A stretch of 64,000 bases of DNA, taken from the NCBI GenBank assembly GCA_958510875.1, contig OY294068.1, positions 150,820,388-150,884,387 on the forward strand, given 5' to 3'. Below the pieces are notes generated by a model, which saw nothing but the letters and a program-made list of their open reading frames with translations, had not been told where the DNA came from and did no database searches. Below, one piece after another: positions 1 through 11,741 of this stretch (the first letter of the stretch is position 1; each line of letters begins with the position of its first letter). Both the position numbers and the translations under genes were made by a program. The stretch comes from Endomychus coccineus (taxonomy: Eukaryota > Arthropoda > Insecta > Coleoptera > Endomychidae).

Positions 1-407
1 AACGTATTGCATTCACTCTACCTGATTGTCAGCAATTCATTAATTATAGCATATTACAACAAAATATACAAACATTTTCGTACAGCCATACCATCGTTGA
101 GAACAGCATCATAAACTTATGATTATCTAAAGTTCATTTGAAACAACAGGCAGTGAATGTAAACAGACACGGGCACGGTCTTATCAAAGGGGTAGTTATA
201 TCAAATGGATATTTACTATTTGATTAAAATTTTAACTTACAACCATGGTACCTACTAGGTTGGTAAAACAAATATGCATTTTTTAAATACGAACATTTCA
301 ATACGTTGGCACTGTTATTAAAAATATCAATAATTATACTCACTTATAGTAGACACTCCCATATTCTCAACTACTGAATATATATAAACTATAAAAAGAG
401 TTCACTG
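1..407. other. gene-free AT-rich stretch
   Basis: No open frame, splice-bounded exon or recognisable repeat was seen. The DNA is AT-rich and may be intron of the MyTH4-FERM gene that ends at 6430. Confidence 0.4.
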
Positions 408-480
408 TGATGATGGATAATTGGTAGCCGAAAGGTCCTCAGTACTCTAAGCGTATTTTTAGTGGATAAGGGTGATTATT
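408..480 (+). repeat. dispersed repeat, copy A
   Basis: The core reads TTGGTAGCCGAAAGGTC, then CAGTACT, then TTTTTAGTGGATAAGGGTGA. The same core recurs near 35713-35848 (twice, in opposite orientation) and near 51550-51612. No coding potential was seen. It is probably a terminal or untranslated part of a retroelement, but the parent element is not identified. Confidence 0.6.
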
Positions 481-839
481 ACTCATTTATAGTATTGAAT
501 AAATGAATTACTAACGTTTATTATTGGGGACTCGAGTTTTACTTCAATTATGTAGTTCCCACGTAGCTTTTTCCAATTTTCTCTCCACTTTTGTCATTTA
601 TATTGGTACGGTAACGTTTGTGAGTAATTGTTTACATCGGAGATTTCAAATGTATTTTTTGGGAAGCGAAATTTCAAACAAAATCACTTCTATTGGGTTC
701 AGCCAATACCTTCTATAGTACACGGCTTAAATGCTCGATCGTGACGCCACTAGCGAGATGATATGTTACACAGCATAATTCTTCAATACCAATAAAACAA
801 AAGTTTTATTTCATTCAGGACATATATAACGACCTCCAC

Positions 840-1400
840 TTTAAACGGGATTGCCAGACGTGAACTGAGTTTGCTCCACAAAAACTTGGTTTTATATTCC
901 GTGTCAGGAGCTACTTTACATCCCAGCAACTCCTCATAATCTACAAAGCATAGATTCGACCAATCCTGGAGTACTGTTCACATGTTTGGAGTTCGACTGC
1001 CAAACATACCCTGAAGTTATTGGATTCTATCCAGAAGATAGCCATTCGTCTGATTGATGATGTCACACTCACGAGTTCATTGATCTCTCTAGAACATCAT
1101 AGAAAGGTGGGAGATCTATCCCCTTTCTAGAGATATTCTCATTGCCAGTGTTCATCAGACTTCTCGTATGTTGTTCCACCACTAGAGAATCTATATAGGC
1201 CGACCAGACGAGGTCAAAGTAGTCACCACTTCACTGTCAAACTCGAAACCTGCCAAACTTCTTCCTACCAGACTTAATTTTTTTATCGAGTTGTGGAACT
1301 CTTCACTTAGTGAGGCCTTTCCCTATGCCTATAACCTCCAAACCTTCAAGAAAAAATACGAATGCATATCTCCTCTCCCTACATACCACTGCTGGCTTTC
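840..1400 (+). mobile_element. Jockey-like LINE, 3' end of reverse transcriptase ORF
   Basis: Translated in shifting frames, this stretch gives the block after the reverse-transcriptase core that is typical of Jockey/CR1-group LINEs: QQLLIIYKAQIRPILEYCSH, then HTLKLLDSIQKIAIRLIDD, then a HHRKVGDLSPF-like segment, then a PTRRGQSSHHFTV-like segment. It is 5' truncated and broken by stops and frameshifts, so it is a dead copy. A second copy of the same 3' end with an internal deletion lies at 14290-14510. Confidence 0.75.
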
Positions 1401-2464
1401 CCACTCATGTGGTCAAAGTATAAAAAAAAAGTTGCACCCCATTTTCTTTTATTAATGAGAAAAACCTGTCTTGTAATGGTGTTTGAAATGTTCCTAACAA
1501 TATGTAATTTAAATTAAACTCATTGAAACAATAATAAACTATTTATAAATTTTAGTGAACTGTGTGTGACCATGCAGTATCTATCGTTGTTGTTAATTTA
1601 TTCAAAATCGCACTAGTCTTAGACGTATATAACCAATTTCATAAAGTTTTTAAAAACTTGATTTCCAAATCATCCTCTAAGTTACCTTTGACGAAAATGT
1701 CCCTTAATCGTTGCCTTTTAATAATAATAATAATAATAATAATAATTTTTATTGTCCATAAGACCAATGATAACATGGTATAAGACACGTCAAGAATATA
1801 CAGGTATGATAGTAAACAAATAATTGAATAGATAAATGAACATGTATTTTGGTACAAAAAATGAGACAGAAAAGGAAAACAAAAAAGAAAAAATGATGCA
1901 AAGAAATATAAAGATGATACTTTCTGTGGGAAGTAACAAATAATAATTACGATTATAGCCCAGTATCTACTATACTTATTTATGAATATTAAATTAGGAA
2001 ATAAGCAAAACTTTATGGATCATCTGTTATTATAGATGCCAAGTACTCAAAAACACTGTAAAATACATGCTCTTGCAAAAGTTTATGAACTCCCTTCTTA
2101 ACCTGAGTTAAGTTAGCATTATCTTTTGAGGGTAGTTTTTACATTCATTATTTTCCACCAAGTTAATACAATATTCATAAACTGGACTGTGGATTTGGAA
2201 TGCATTATATTTGAACCAAATTGGTGTAGAGCCTGTATTGCAAAATATTCACTGAATACCTTAAGGACTACTTTAACATTTTGACGTTCCAAATTTGTAG
2301 GATAGAGTGCTTTCAGATTCAAAGAACATCCAAATTTCAACAATTTATCATGTTCTAGTTCTTGCAGTTTTCAAAGCATAAAATTAGGCAATGTTCTCGT
2401 AAGAATTAGTAGATTGCATGATTTGATTGAGTTTTGAATTTGACCAATTATTCCATATACATGG
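1401..2464. other. gene-free stretch with microsatellite
   Basis: Only short chance frames are present. The one definite structure is an (AAT)n tract at about 1720-1747. No exon or transposon protein was recognised. Confidence 0.4.
1720..1747. repeat. (AAT)n microsatellite
   Basis: About nine uninterrupted AAT triplets. Such tracts often mark the 3' tail of a LINE, but none is visible beside this one. Confidence 0.9.
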
Positions 2465-2905
2465 TCTTGAATACGGTACGGAACATTTTGCATAAATGTT
2501 GGAATATGAGAAAGCTATCTGCCAGATGAATGTCGCATTTGCTTTCTGTTGACAACAAGCGCGACCATGTGACAACTTGAAAGGAGTGTTTGGCAATGTT
2601 CAAGCGCGATAACTTTTTGCGTCGTTTCATATTCGTGAACGAAACATGGATTCATCACAAGACACCGGTGACCAAAGAACAATCGAACTTCGCTTTGCAA
2701 ATCGAAGCCGAAAAAGGCCAAAGTGGGTTTATCGGCCAACAAAGTCTTGGCGACAGTTTTCTATGATTCACACGGTATCGTTCATATCGATTACCTTCAT
2801 AAGTACAAAACGATCAGCGGATTATGCAGAGCTGTTGAATCGATTCGACGCCGATTTGAAGCGAAAGCGGCCACATTCGGTGAAGAAACAAGTGTGGTGT
2901 GAAAA
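2465..2905 (+). mobile_element. mariner transposase, 5'-central fragment (broken)
   Basis: In changing frames the DNA encodes mariner (irritans/Himar-like) transposase. It starts with the end of the helix-turn-helix, followed by NMRKLSARW, LLSVDNKR, CLAMFKRDNFLRRF, FVNETWIHH (first catalytic Asp replaced by Asn) and QQSLGDSF-like pieces. It is colinear with the copies at 46803-47615 and 25470-26350. Similarity stops abruptly near 2905, in the segment before the second catalytic Asp. The 3' end of a mariner resumes at about 4050 in the same orientation, so the element appears to have been split. Confidence 0.75.
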
Positions 2906-4049
2906 CAGAAAAGGTAGTCACTCCAGAAACTAAATATTTATTCGCAAAGTTGTCAAATGTTACTCCTTCGAAATGTTCCGAATTGATATAACAATGTTCT
3001 ATATTGTTATGATGATAATGATGATGATGAATGAAAGTTTATACACTAGAATGATAAAAATATGATTGTGCTTCCAATAAAAGCATAAGATCAAATTTCT
3101 CAGTTGATGTGACACGATTATAGCCGAGGGGGGTTTTACTCCCCCTGCCTTCCCGTCATTAGACTCTAGACATGTTCATAGGGCCCTCTCCTATTTAACA
3201 GCACGCCACTGCCCGACAGAGAAAACCGCCTTACTTGGAGAGGAGCCGGTCTTTTGGACCATCTGGGCCCCTCTCTCCCTGTCTACTCGTGTTAGTGTTA
3301 TTGTTATAACAGCTTCCGTTTGACGAGTCGCCGTCGACCTCTTATCATCGGTGTACCACATATCGTTGCCTCGGCCGCGAATCAATTTCCCAGAGACCTG
3401 GCATAAGAAGCACCGACACCGGACTTTATGAGTAGAGCCATGTGGTGCAGCATTCTACCCCCGCAGAGGCAGCTTTTGTTCTCCCCCGGCGGAGTTACTT
3501 TAGGAGGTCCCACTTCAGGCGGACCCAATGTGGAGCTTGCTTGCTAGACTCATATACTGCCCCTTCTGGGCTATGGTCAATTCCACCTCCTCGTGTTACC
3601 TGTTTCACCAGGAACGTTTGCCGAGTCACCGTTCGGCTTCGTTCAAATAGCCTACCACATATGTCTACCAAGCCCGTGAATCCATTTCGACCAGAGAACT
3701 GGGATAGGAAGGCACAAAATCTTGGTTTTAGTGATGAACTGCATGTGGTGCACAGTTCACCGGATCTTATGCATTGACAACGTTAGTTTCTCCCCGTAGG
3801 GTTACTTATCTCGAGAACCACGAAAAGGTGTTGCTTGCTGAATCTACTCTCGGACTATAGCCTGACCAAATAGTTCTCTCGAGAGAGTTGATGTGACAAT
3901 CACATACATGACCAAAATGGCGTATATGGAAATTTCTACCTCACTGTATATTCAGAATGAGCTGAGAAAAAAAACTTACCCACCCCATTTCAGATTTGGT
4001 ATCTCAATTCACCCTGAAAACTACCCATATTCAAAATAATCTCCGAACA
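2906..4049. repeat. GC-richer insertion with a diverged internal duplication
   Basis: This segment separates the two parts of one mariner. It is noticeably more GC-rich than its surroundings. About 3270-3450 and 3570-3765 look like two diverged direct copies: both run from CTCGTGTTA through a GAGTC-CCGTC/CCGTT block and CCACATAT to a CATGTGGTGCA block. A (GAT)n-like tract lies at about 3009-3030. No protein family was recognised, and the open frames here (for example 3442-3777) have no support beyond openness. It may be the untranslated part of a retroelement. Confidence 0.45.
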
Positions 4050-4230
4050 TACTGAAACAAACGCCTATTTTGAAGGATTGCCGAAAAAGAATTATTTGGA
4101 AGGGATCGTATAATTAGAAACATGTTGGACGAAGTGTATCGGGCTACAAGGAGATTATGTTGAGAAATTAAATATGTTTTGACCAAATAAATCATTTCTT
4201 GTTTCATTTTTCAAGGACTTTTCACTTTGC
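4050..4230 (+). mobile_element. mariner transposase, 3' end and terminal repeat
   Basis: The translation gives NAYFEG...KNYLEGI, then CWTKCIGLQGDYVEK, the C-terminal block of mariner transposases. It is followed by the conserved 3' end CTTTGCCCTCATATG, which matches the right terminal repeat of the copy ending near 47615. It is the same orientation as the 2465-2905 piece and reads on from it after a gap of about 60-65 missing codons. Confidence 0.8.
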
Positions 4231-4406
4231 CCTCATATGTGAATAATGTTTTATTGGAACATTCATTTAAAGTAAAATAATTTGTTGATAAAAATACTTA
4301 TACTTACTATTTATTGGAGTTACCATAGAAAGTAGGAATAAAAAAATTAACTTCAATAGAGGAATTAACCATGAAATTGTATTGAATCTTATTCACAACA
4401 TACTCA

Positions 4407-5638
4407 TTATAGTCTAGGAGCCAGAGCGATATTGATGGTCTGAACATTAACCCGATGGCACTACGGTTTATCGTTAGAGGACGGTTCAATGAACAATTCA
4501 TCTCACAGACCGAATTTTCCCCGGCTGCTAGATCTCGAGATACAGCATCCCCATTTTTTTTTTTACTGGAGGTTAACCCTTTCCAACCCTTCCACCATGT
4601 GCCATCATTTTTTATCGTGTCCGTTTATCAGGCCGACCAGTTAAAATTGAACCAAAAATGAACTGCGAGTTAACGCCCCCAAACCTGGTGGAAAATGTTC
4701 ATTGGTGTTGGCAATTGTTAACATACCCTACGCCGTCAGAAGTTATCGGTCCATTTCCGAGTAATTGGCCATTGTTTGGACCAAAAATGTTTCTTTTTTT
4801 CATTTTGTGGATAACACTTGCGGGTTACAAGGTAACATGATGGCACCATGTTAAATAACTTTATTGGAGGTCAAATAAAGATTTAAAATGATTGCCATCA
4901 CTCCTTGCCTATTTCAACCCCCCCAAAACTCCATAAAATCATTCGGCAGAATGAAAAAAGTAATTAAAAAAGAGCCGTTTCTATTTTAAACCCAGCCAGA
5001 GTCTCAATAATTAACTAATTTATCATACAATTGGTCATATTATCATGTTTCATATTTTTTTGGGGGGTGGTTTTAGAGGGTTTTGGGGGGTTGAAATAGG
5101 CAAGGAGTGATGGCAATAATTTCAAATCTTTATTTGACATCCAATAAAGTTATTTAACATAGTTCCATCATGTTACCTTGTAACCTGCAAGTTTTATGCA
5201 CAAAATGAAAAAAGAAACAGTTCTGGTCCAAATAATGGCCAATTACTCGGAAATGGACCGATAACTTTTGATGGCATAGGGTATGTTAACAATTTCCAAT
5301 ACCAATGAACATTTTCCTTCAGGTTTGGGGGGTTAACTTGCAGTTCATTTTCGGTTCAATTTTAACTGGTCGGCCTGATAAACGGACACGATAAAAAATG
5401 ATGGCACATGGTAGAAGTGTATAAGAATGGCATGCTTCTCAAGTAACCGCAACTTGGAAAGGTTTAACCTCCAGTCAAAAAAAAGAAAAAATGCGGATGC
5501 TGTATCTCGAGATCTAGCAGCCGGGGAAAATTCGGTCTGTGAGATGAATTGATCATTGAACCGTCCTCTAACGATAAACCATAGTGCCATCGGGTTAATG
5601 TTCAGACCATCAATATCGCTCTGGCTTCTAGACTATAA
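4407..5638. mobile_element. 1.2-kb foldback element (near-complete inverted repeat)
   Basis: The left arm starts TTATAGTCTAGGAGCCAGAG at 4407, and the right arm ends with the reverse complement of TTATAGTCTAGAAGCCAGAG at 5638. The arms match along almost their whole length. Shared blocks include CGATGGCACTACGG, GATCTCGAGATACAGCATCC, AAACCTG and AAGGAGTGATGGCAAT. The only unpaired part is a centre of roughly 100 bases near 4960-5050. Open frames in the arms (4455-4661 plus and 5345-5590 minus) are mirror images of each other, explained by the palindrome and not genes. No transposase was found and no clear target duplication is visible. Confidence 0.85.
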
Positions 5639-5965
5639 CTAGAGGAATAAATATGAATTCATCGATTCATCGATCAATTGATTAATCTAACTACAGTCAA
5701 CGTTGACTTTCAAGTTTGTCCTCATTCCGTATTCGAACCAATATTTTCAAAATTTTATTTTCAGGGATAATTTTGAAATTGGTTTTATTGATCATAAGAA
5801 ATTACTCAAATTAGGTTAATTTCACTCAGAATCGGACATTTTGACAATGAGACTTGGACATAAGTAGAGAATGTGCTTGAATCATTAAAATACTTCAGCT
5901 CGAAGGACCATATGATAACTATACTTCTATTTGAGCAGATATGTTACATACGTTTTCTTTTTCAG

Positions 5966-6430
5966 GCAAAACTGCAACAACATGATGCCCCGATGACATG
6001 GCTAGCTATTAACGAAGATTCGATAACAATTTTAGATTTAGCAACGATGCAACAACGTATCCGTTATCCCTACACTAGCGTGTTGACGTTTGGTGGATGT
6101 CAAGAGGATTTCATGTTGGTTGTGACACAGAACGACCAGCAACCATCTCAGAAGCTAATTTATTCACTTAATAAACCCAAAATACTTGAATTAACACTAC
6201 TAATAGCCGATTACATGAATTTATTGATAAACAACCCTGGTACACCGTTACTCGGTACTTTGAGCAGAGGAACCATAGTTTCAGTTAATCAGTCAGTTGT
6301 AAATCAATCGATCATTAGTCAAACAATAGCTAATCATAGCCAACCTGATATTTTAAAATCAACTCCAGATCACGGTGTACAGCGAGTGGATTCGAAGAGA
6401 CGGACCCACGTTGACTCCGGCTTAGCATGA
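5966..6430 (+). CDS. terminal exon of a MyTH4-FERM protein (FERM C-lobe)
   Basis: A polypyrimidine tract and CAG at 5963-5965 form a good splice acceptor. The exon starts in phase 0 and runs 154 codons to TGA at 6428. The ATG-initiated frame from 5873 includes intron sequence and is not the true start. Early residues (MTWLAINEDSITILD, then RYPYTSVLTFGG, then CQEDFMLVV) and LNKPKILELTLLIADYMNLL match the PH-like F3 lobe at the end of a FERM domain. They resemble the C-termini of MyTH4-FERM proteins, meaning class VII/XV unconventional myosins or PLEKHH/MAX-1-type proteins. Such proteins link actin or microtubule motors to membrane cargo. After the lobe comes a Ser/Asn-rich tail of about 60 residues. 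Upstream exons were not found in 1-5965, which holds transposons, so that intron is long. I cannot choose between the myosin and PLEKHH assignments. Confidence 0.75.
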   Translation, partial: AKLQQHDAPMTWLAINEDSITILDLATMQQRIRYPYTSVLTFGGCQEDFMLVVTQNDQQPSQKLIYSLNKPKILELTLLIADYMNLLINNPGTPLLGTLSRGTIVSVNQSVVNQSIISQTIANHSQPDILKSTPDHGVQRVDSKRRTHVDSGLA

Positions 6431-6658
6431 TATAGGCATTATTCTAACAAACTGTGAGAGAGTTGAACTCCCTAATTGTGATTTGTACTTGCTTCTTGTG
6501 CCAGAGTATGTGGATATCAATATTGTAAATATAGATTTACGTGTACGTGTATATATACAATTAGGAACCATTGTTTTTAAAACCCTCGTTAATCGTATTG
6601 AACTTTGTTTTTATCCGCCAGAAATATATCTTTATCTATGTTAAGAATTAATTCGACT

Positions 6659-6664
6659 AATAAA
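6659..6664 (+). terminator. poly(A) signal AATAAA of the MyTH4-FERM gene
   Basis: A canonical AATAAA lies about 230 bases after the stop codon at 6428-6430. It is the first one downstream on the plus strand and would give a short 3' UTR. Confidence 0.5.
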
Positions 6665-6826
6665 TTGAAAATGACAATATTATTAACTTCTACTAAATAA
6701 TGTCGAACGCGGGATTTCAATAAGTTTAGGAACTATAATAACATTTCTTTGTTCAAAATTTTCATTACAATGAAGAAGAGAAGTATATTGAATCCAAAAC
6801 TGGAACAACTACTTATCAAAATTGAC

Positions 6827-8484
6827 CCCGCTAAACAAGGTCGGCTTGCAGAAAATTTTGATCAAGTTCACATTTGCAATTGCAAGCTGGAAGATTAGTT
6901 TACAACAAACTTTCAGTAACTTTGAGGTAATCTTATAACGGCCATTATATAAACTTACTTTGAGAACTTTCAAGCTTTTGTCAAGTATGCGTATATATTT
7001 AACAGAATCTTTACTATTGAGATAAGCTTGAAAGGACCATTATTATAAACAACTTTAACAACTTTCAATCCTAATGCTTACGTCAAGTTTGGCTATAGGT
7101 AATGATTAATGAATATATTACTTTCATTTGCGAACTTACTTTCAGTTACTTTTCTGTAAGATTCCAGTCAAGAATTAACAAATTTCAGTCAATTTTCTGT
7201 GAGATGCCGTTCAAGAATTAACACATTTCTGTTGTTCTTCTCTGCAAGATGCCTCCCAGTAAACTCATAGCTTACTACTGTATACTGATTCAAATTCATG
7301 GAAACGGACACTGGAGGAAATAATAAATACTAATACATGTCAAAGCAATATAAATTTTAGGTATACTTAGACAACATGGGAAGTACAAAAATACAGTTTT
7401 AATATAATCATGGTAGAATAAGTATTCATTTTTCTCAATTGTCTTCAAGATTAGATTCTTTGCAATTATCACAAATAAAACCCCCGGTATTGTTATCAGA
7501 GCAAGGCCGATGAGTCCACTAACATTGCATCTATTCCATTTTTCCCTAGGTGCGGAATTCTGGAAAATGTCGTTGCTGAAAAGACACGGTACTGTCTTCT
7601 CATCTGGATCGAGTTTCTCTATCGGCGGCTTTAGCATCTTCAACATAATTATATAATTTCACCATGCATGGTCATGACTCTTTTTGCCAGATTCCCTTTG
7701 CCTAAAAAGCAGCAATGCAAATATTTGAAGATAGTATTTGAGTTTCCGGTGAGTGGATTTTTTACGCCATAGGTCTTATGTTCTTCTTAACTTCTGCACT
7801 ATTGAGAGCACATAATTTTCAATAAGCATACTTATTACATCAACATCACTTGACGAACATCCTTTCGCGCGGCTATAACTCTACACGACTAAAGTAAAGA
7901 CAGTGATACTAAACTTCGTATGCTAGAATATATTGGAGTTGTTTCTTATTACCCGGATAATACTGATTATACGTTACCTATTTTATTGTAGTAAGTTATT
8001 CAATAATGTAAGTACAAGTATCTATTGAGGTATAGGTATGCATACGTTGTAGGAAGTTTAAATCTTTTTGGGAAATGTCAATTGAAAATTACGAGAAGAT
8101 TGCAGTTAATCCATCTTCTGCAACATAAGATTGCAAGCTTACATTATTAAACTCACAGCATACGTGAAATTGGGGAATAAGAGAAAATTTCAATAATCTA
8201 AATTGTGCAAGTTTGTATATACAAGTTCACATTTTCAAACTTTCAACAAGTTTGCATTTGGAGTGCAAAGAGATTTCTGTAATTACCTGTAGGCAAGTTT
8301 GAAAGTGAAAACTTTTATATGCAACTTTCTAACAAATTTCCAAAAGTAAACCAATTTTTTAATACATACTGCAAACAAAAGAGATAGTAGCGGAAGTTCT
8401 CATAGAACATATCGAAATCTTAAATTTTGAATGCTTTTATAATTACAACCATCAATCAACTTGCAAGTTACCATGTTTAGCGGG
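6827..8484. mobile_element. 1.66-kb element with terminal inverted repeats enclosing an ORF
   Basis: The left end reads CCCGCTAAACAAGGTCGGCT and the right end, on the other strand, CCCGCTAAACATGGTAACTT. Both continue into TTGCA. Subterminal regions on both sides are full of short scattered motifs such as ACTTTC, CAAGTT and TTGCAAG, a feature of many cut-and-paste elements. No transposase is present, so it would be non-autonomous. The flanks show no convincing target-site duplication. The interior holds the minus-strand frame at 7296-7646. Confidence 0.5.
7296..7646 (-). CDS. putative 116-residue single-span membrane protein inside a TIR element
   Basis: This open frame has more balanced codon use and higher GC than the DNA around it. 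The first 45 residues are polar and include a KPPIEKLDPDEKTVPC segment and REKWNRCN. A hydrophobic segment follows at residues 47-66 (SGLIGLALITIPGVLFVIIA), then a basic residue, as in a type-II or type-III anchored protein. The last 40 residues are less gene-like, so the true coding part may end earlier or be spliced. On the minus strand a possible acceptor (CTGCTTTTTAG) lies about 60 bases upstream of the ATG, leaving a short leader. The frame lies wholly within the inverted repeats at 6827 and 8484, so it could be a captured host gene piece, cargo, or a gene whose flanks resemble a TIR by chance. The family is not recognised. Confidence 0.35.
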   Translation of the reverse strand: MLKMLKPPIEKLDPDEKTVPCLFSNDIFQNSAPREKWNRCNVSGLIGLALITIPGVLFVIIAKNLILKTIEKNEYLFYHDYIKTVFLYFPCCLSIPKIYIALTCISIYYFLQCPFP

Positions 8485-10899
8485 ACATTCGTCCAATTTC
8501 AAACTATTCTAACTTTATTCTTAAAAATAAATTTTTATATATTTATTTGCCCTGCTAATTGAAAAACAAAAGGGTCTGAATGACATTATGAGGATTAGTT
8601 AATTCCCAGAAAAGAAAGTGTTTCATAATTATATCCAATAAAACCAATTCAGAAACATTAGCTATTTGAAACTTAAAACCTTAAGAAATCCAGAAAACCA
8701 AATCGAAACACTGATGAATGAATGATAATCATCTAACCTAGTTGAAAAACTGTCTCTCCTACAGCATATTCTTAAAATGACTGAGATTGATGATTATCAA
8801 TTGATTTTAATTCTATCTATTTAATTGAAATCCGAAAATTGACAAATTCAATTCGACTGACACTGAGAAATTGGTCAATTGGAAAGAATTTTTTTTTCTA
8901 TAAATTCACCAACTAGAATAAATGAAACTATCTTTGCAAATATCGGAAAGGTGGAGAAACTTAATTGCAATTAGTTTTTAATTAATTCAAACATCTCATT
9001 TCTTAACAATTACACATTGTGATAAAAGAAATAGATTAACAGTTTGCTCTATGTATTACCATCAATCTTATCATGAAACATGACTGCAGTTTCGACAGTT
9101 AAACTGTCATTTTCAAACAATAACGCAGGAAGTTATGAATGAACAGGAAATTACAGGCCATATTATATAGAAGTAGAAGCTAAATACACTACAATATTAA
9201 TAATTTACTAAATTATTCTCAGAACTAATTTACATTGTCTATTGAGTGGAATTTAACTGCCCAAACTACAGTTTACTAGCATAGAATTCATCTAATAGTA
9301 ATCTAATAATATTCCAAGTTTCGAAAATGAACTTGTATCGAAACTGTTTTCATGAAGTAATAATTTATAATTTAATATATTTCATTAGGAATAATAATTT
9401 CTGAGAAATTAATTAATCCAAAATAAAGTTATTCCTTTTTGTATTTAAATTAGAATATTTTGGAGTTTTTTTTCCAAATTCAGGTATATATTGAGAAATG
9501 TATTTTGAGTATTTCTGTAAAATGAATGAATAACACAATATCTTTTCAATTGAAGATGAGATTGGGTCAATTTGGTTAAACACCCGCAAATGCACTAGAA
9601 TATAGAGACATATTCTACTGAGAATTTGCTCGTTATTAATACGTTATTGAAGAATGTTAAAAAACATGCAAAATCCAATGGAACTGATCAAACATTTCAA
9701 TGAAATACTACTAGGAATTTCCATATTTTAACTAAAAATGTCTATCTAAATCAATTGAAAACGAAACACAGAATTGACAATAGTCACATAGTAAGTATAC
9801 AATTGAACAAATCATTGTTTTTTTACTAATTTAGAGATGGTTTTAAAATAACAGGAGAATGCTATATTTTTAAAGAAAGGTTTTCTTTGCTAATGATCTA
9901 GTCATTTATATATGTTATATCCGCGATTGTATATCAGTATCTTTAATATCCAAATTTTTACAATTTATTCCGTTGGATATTAAAGCCAGTTTACAGAAAT
10001 AGGAAAATTGTAAGTCATTATAAACATGATGAAATTATTTCTTGTTTCATGTAAAATTTTCCTGTAAAATGTTAAATTTCAGGTAATCAGAATTATTTTT
10101 GAATCGTTAAAATCGTTGTTAAAAATTATGAGTTGACATTTTATTTATAAGCTTTTAGCCAAATTTAATTACTCAATGAATAATTTTTTTTCTTTCAAGG
10201 TAATTTTTGTTAGGCAAATTTACTTGAAATAGAAAAAGTCTAGAGAATTTTTGATAGAATGATATTGAAAACACATATTTTAGAAAATAACGTCCAGTAA
10301 TAGATAATATACTGAAGTAATGAAAAATTGTCAGAATATGAAATTTTTATAAAACTTTCAATTATGAGAAATTAGCAAAATAAAATTATATAAAAACGGA
10401 GAAACAATAAAGGAAATATTATGTAAACCTCCCTCCCTAGTCCGTTTTTCTATTCCTTAATTATACATGTTTTGAAAACAGTTACCAATATGAGATATAA
10501 AAGAAACCCTTCTTAAAATAGGTGAAAATAAATATACTCACTAACCATATGAAAAAATATTTTTGGTGTGTATAATTATAATTTAATTGATATTAATAAG
10601 TGATAATTCCTTTAACATTGATAATACTAGGTATTATTAATTTATTTAAATAAATACCAATTTTTAGAAATTTGTGTTTGATTATTTACTTACTTATACA
10701 AATATACATTATTTTCCAATTCTAAAGTTGCAAACTTTCTCGTTCAACTGATGAGAACAGTGAAACAGAGCTGTCTAGAACTATTAGTTTGTGGTGAAGT
10801 GTTATTGATCGACTAGAGAGATCTTATAATTAATGTCATCTGAAAAAGTCAACATGAGATAAATGAATATATTAATTTTTTTTATTTATAATTAATAGG
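8485..10899. other. gene-free AT-rich stretch
   Basis: Very AT-rich DNA with only chance short frames. I see no exon, transposon protein or strong repeat. Confidence 0.45.
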
Positions 10900-11150
10900 T
10901 TGATCCACTCAAATCAAAACACATACTACAGTTGACACATTACTCAATTGATGAAATTCAAAGCTGAGTTGCCAATTCAGTCAAATCAAAACGATATACA
11001 GTCGAAATATTACTTACTTGTATAAAATTCAAAACTGAACAGGTAATGCTCTCAAAACAAAATAAGGTATCTATGTGCACATATTTCGAAATTCAAAACT
11101 CAACTGGTAATTAACCCAAATCAAAAATTATACACACGCTATTACACACC
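10900..11150. repeat. degenerate ~70-bp tandem repeat
   Basis: Three to four diverged units of about 66-77 bases. Each runs from CAAATCAAAA or TCAAAACAAAA through an ATT(A)CT or ATATTTC block to GAAATTCAAA-CTGA or GAAATTCAAAACTCA. Confidence 0.5.
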
Positions 11151-11741
11151 TTATAAAATGATGATAAAGAATGGGTTAAATTTTGAAAATTGGATGGAGC
11201 TTGTTGTGCTGTAAGGAGGAAACGATGATGACATCACAAGTCCCCAAATAATTTCGGTTAATAATCCTTGCATTACCTGCACTATTAAAATTGAACCAAC
11301 ATACCACGAATACGGTTTGAAAACCACCAGATGTTAGTGAAAAAATCACTATAATAATTTTCACGCATGCGCAATGCAGTTACTTCTTTCAATTCTTCAT
11401 ATTACGCTGGATTTAAATTGATTGGAACGGAACATGTTTTTGAATATCTTGCCAAAGAGATGAAACGTTGCTTTAGTGAGGAGTTATTCAATGATTGAGA
11501 TGAAATGAACAATTTTCTACATACTGATCTTTTGAAATCATCCTACAGGTATTGTGACCTGGAGATATTTCGTCATCATTGAAGTTTATTTTAATGGTTA
11601 AAATTTGTACATTTTTCGTAATGCTACCGCAACGTTTGAACTGGACTGGCTGATTAGTATTAGAATATAAGTCTGGGTTGAAGCTATCAAATCAGTTGGT
11701 TCAAAGCTTATCATAGACATGGTCTTGAATGGATCGTTGGT

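Noticed and set aside
3191..3777. Open frames in the GC-richer insertion
   Set aside because: Openness follows from higher GC. The two halves are diverged direct repeats and no domain is visible.
4455..5590. Mirror open frames 4455-4661, 4658-4840 (plus) and 5345-5590 (minus) with near-identical peptides
   Set aside because: They are the two arms of the foldback element read on opposite strands; openness is a result of the palindrome.
5873..5965. ATG at 5873 as the start of the FERM protein
   Set aside because: The first 31 codons of that frame are intron ending in a splice acceptor; the exon starts at 5966.
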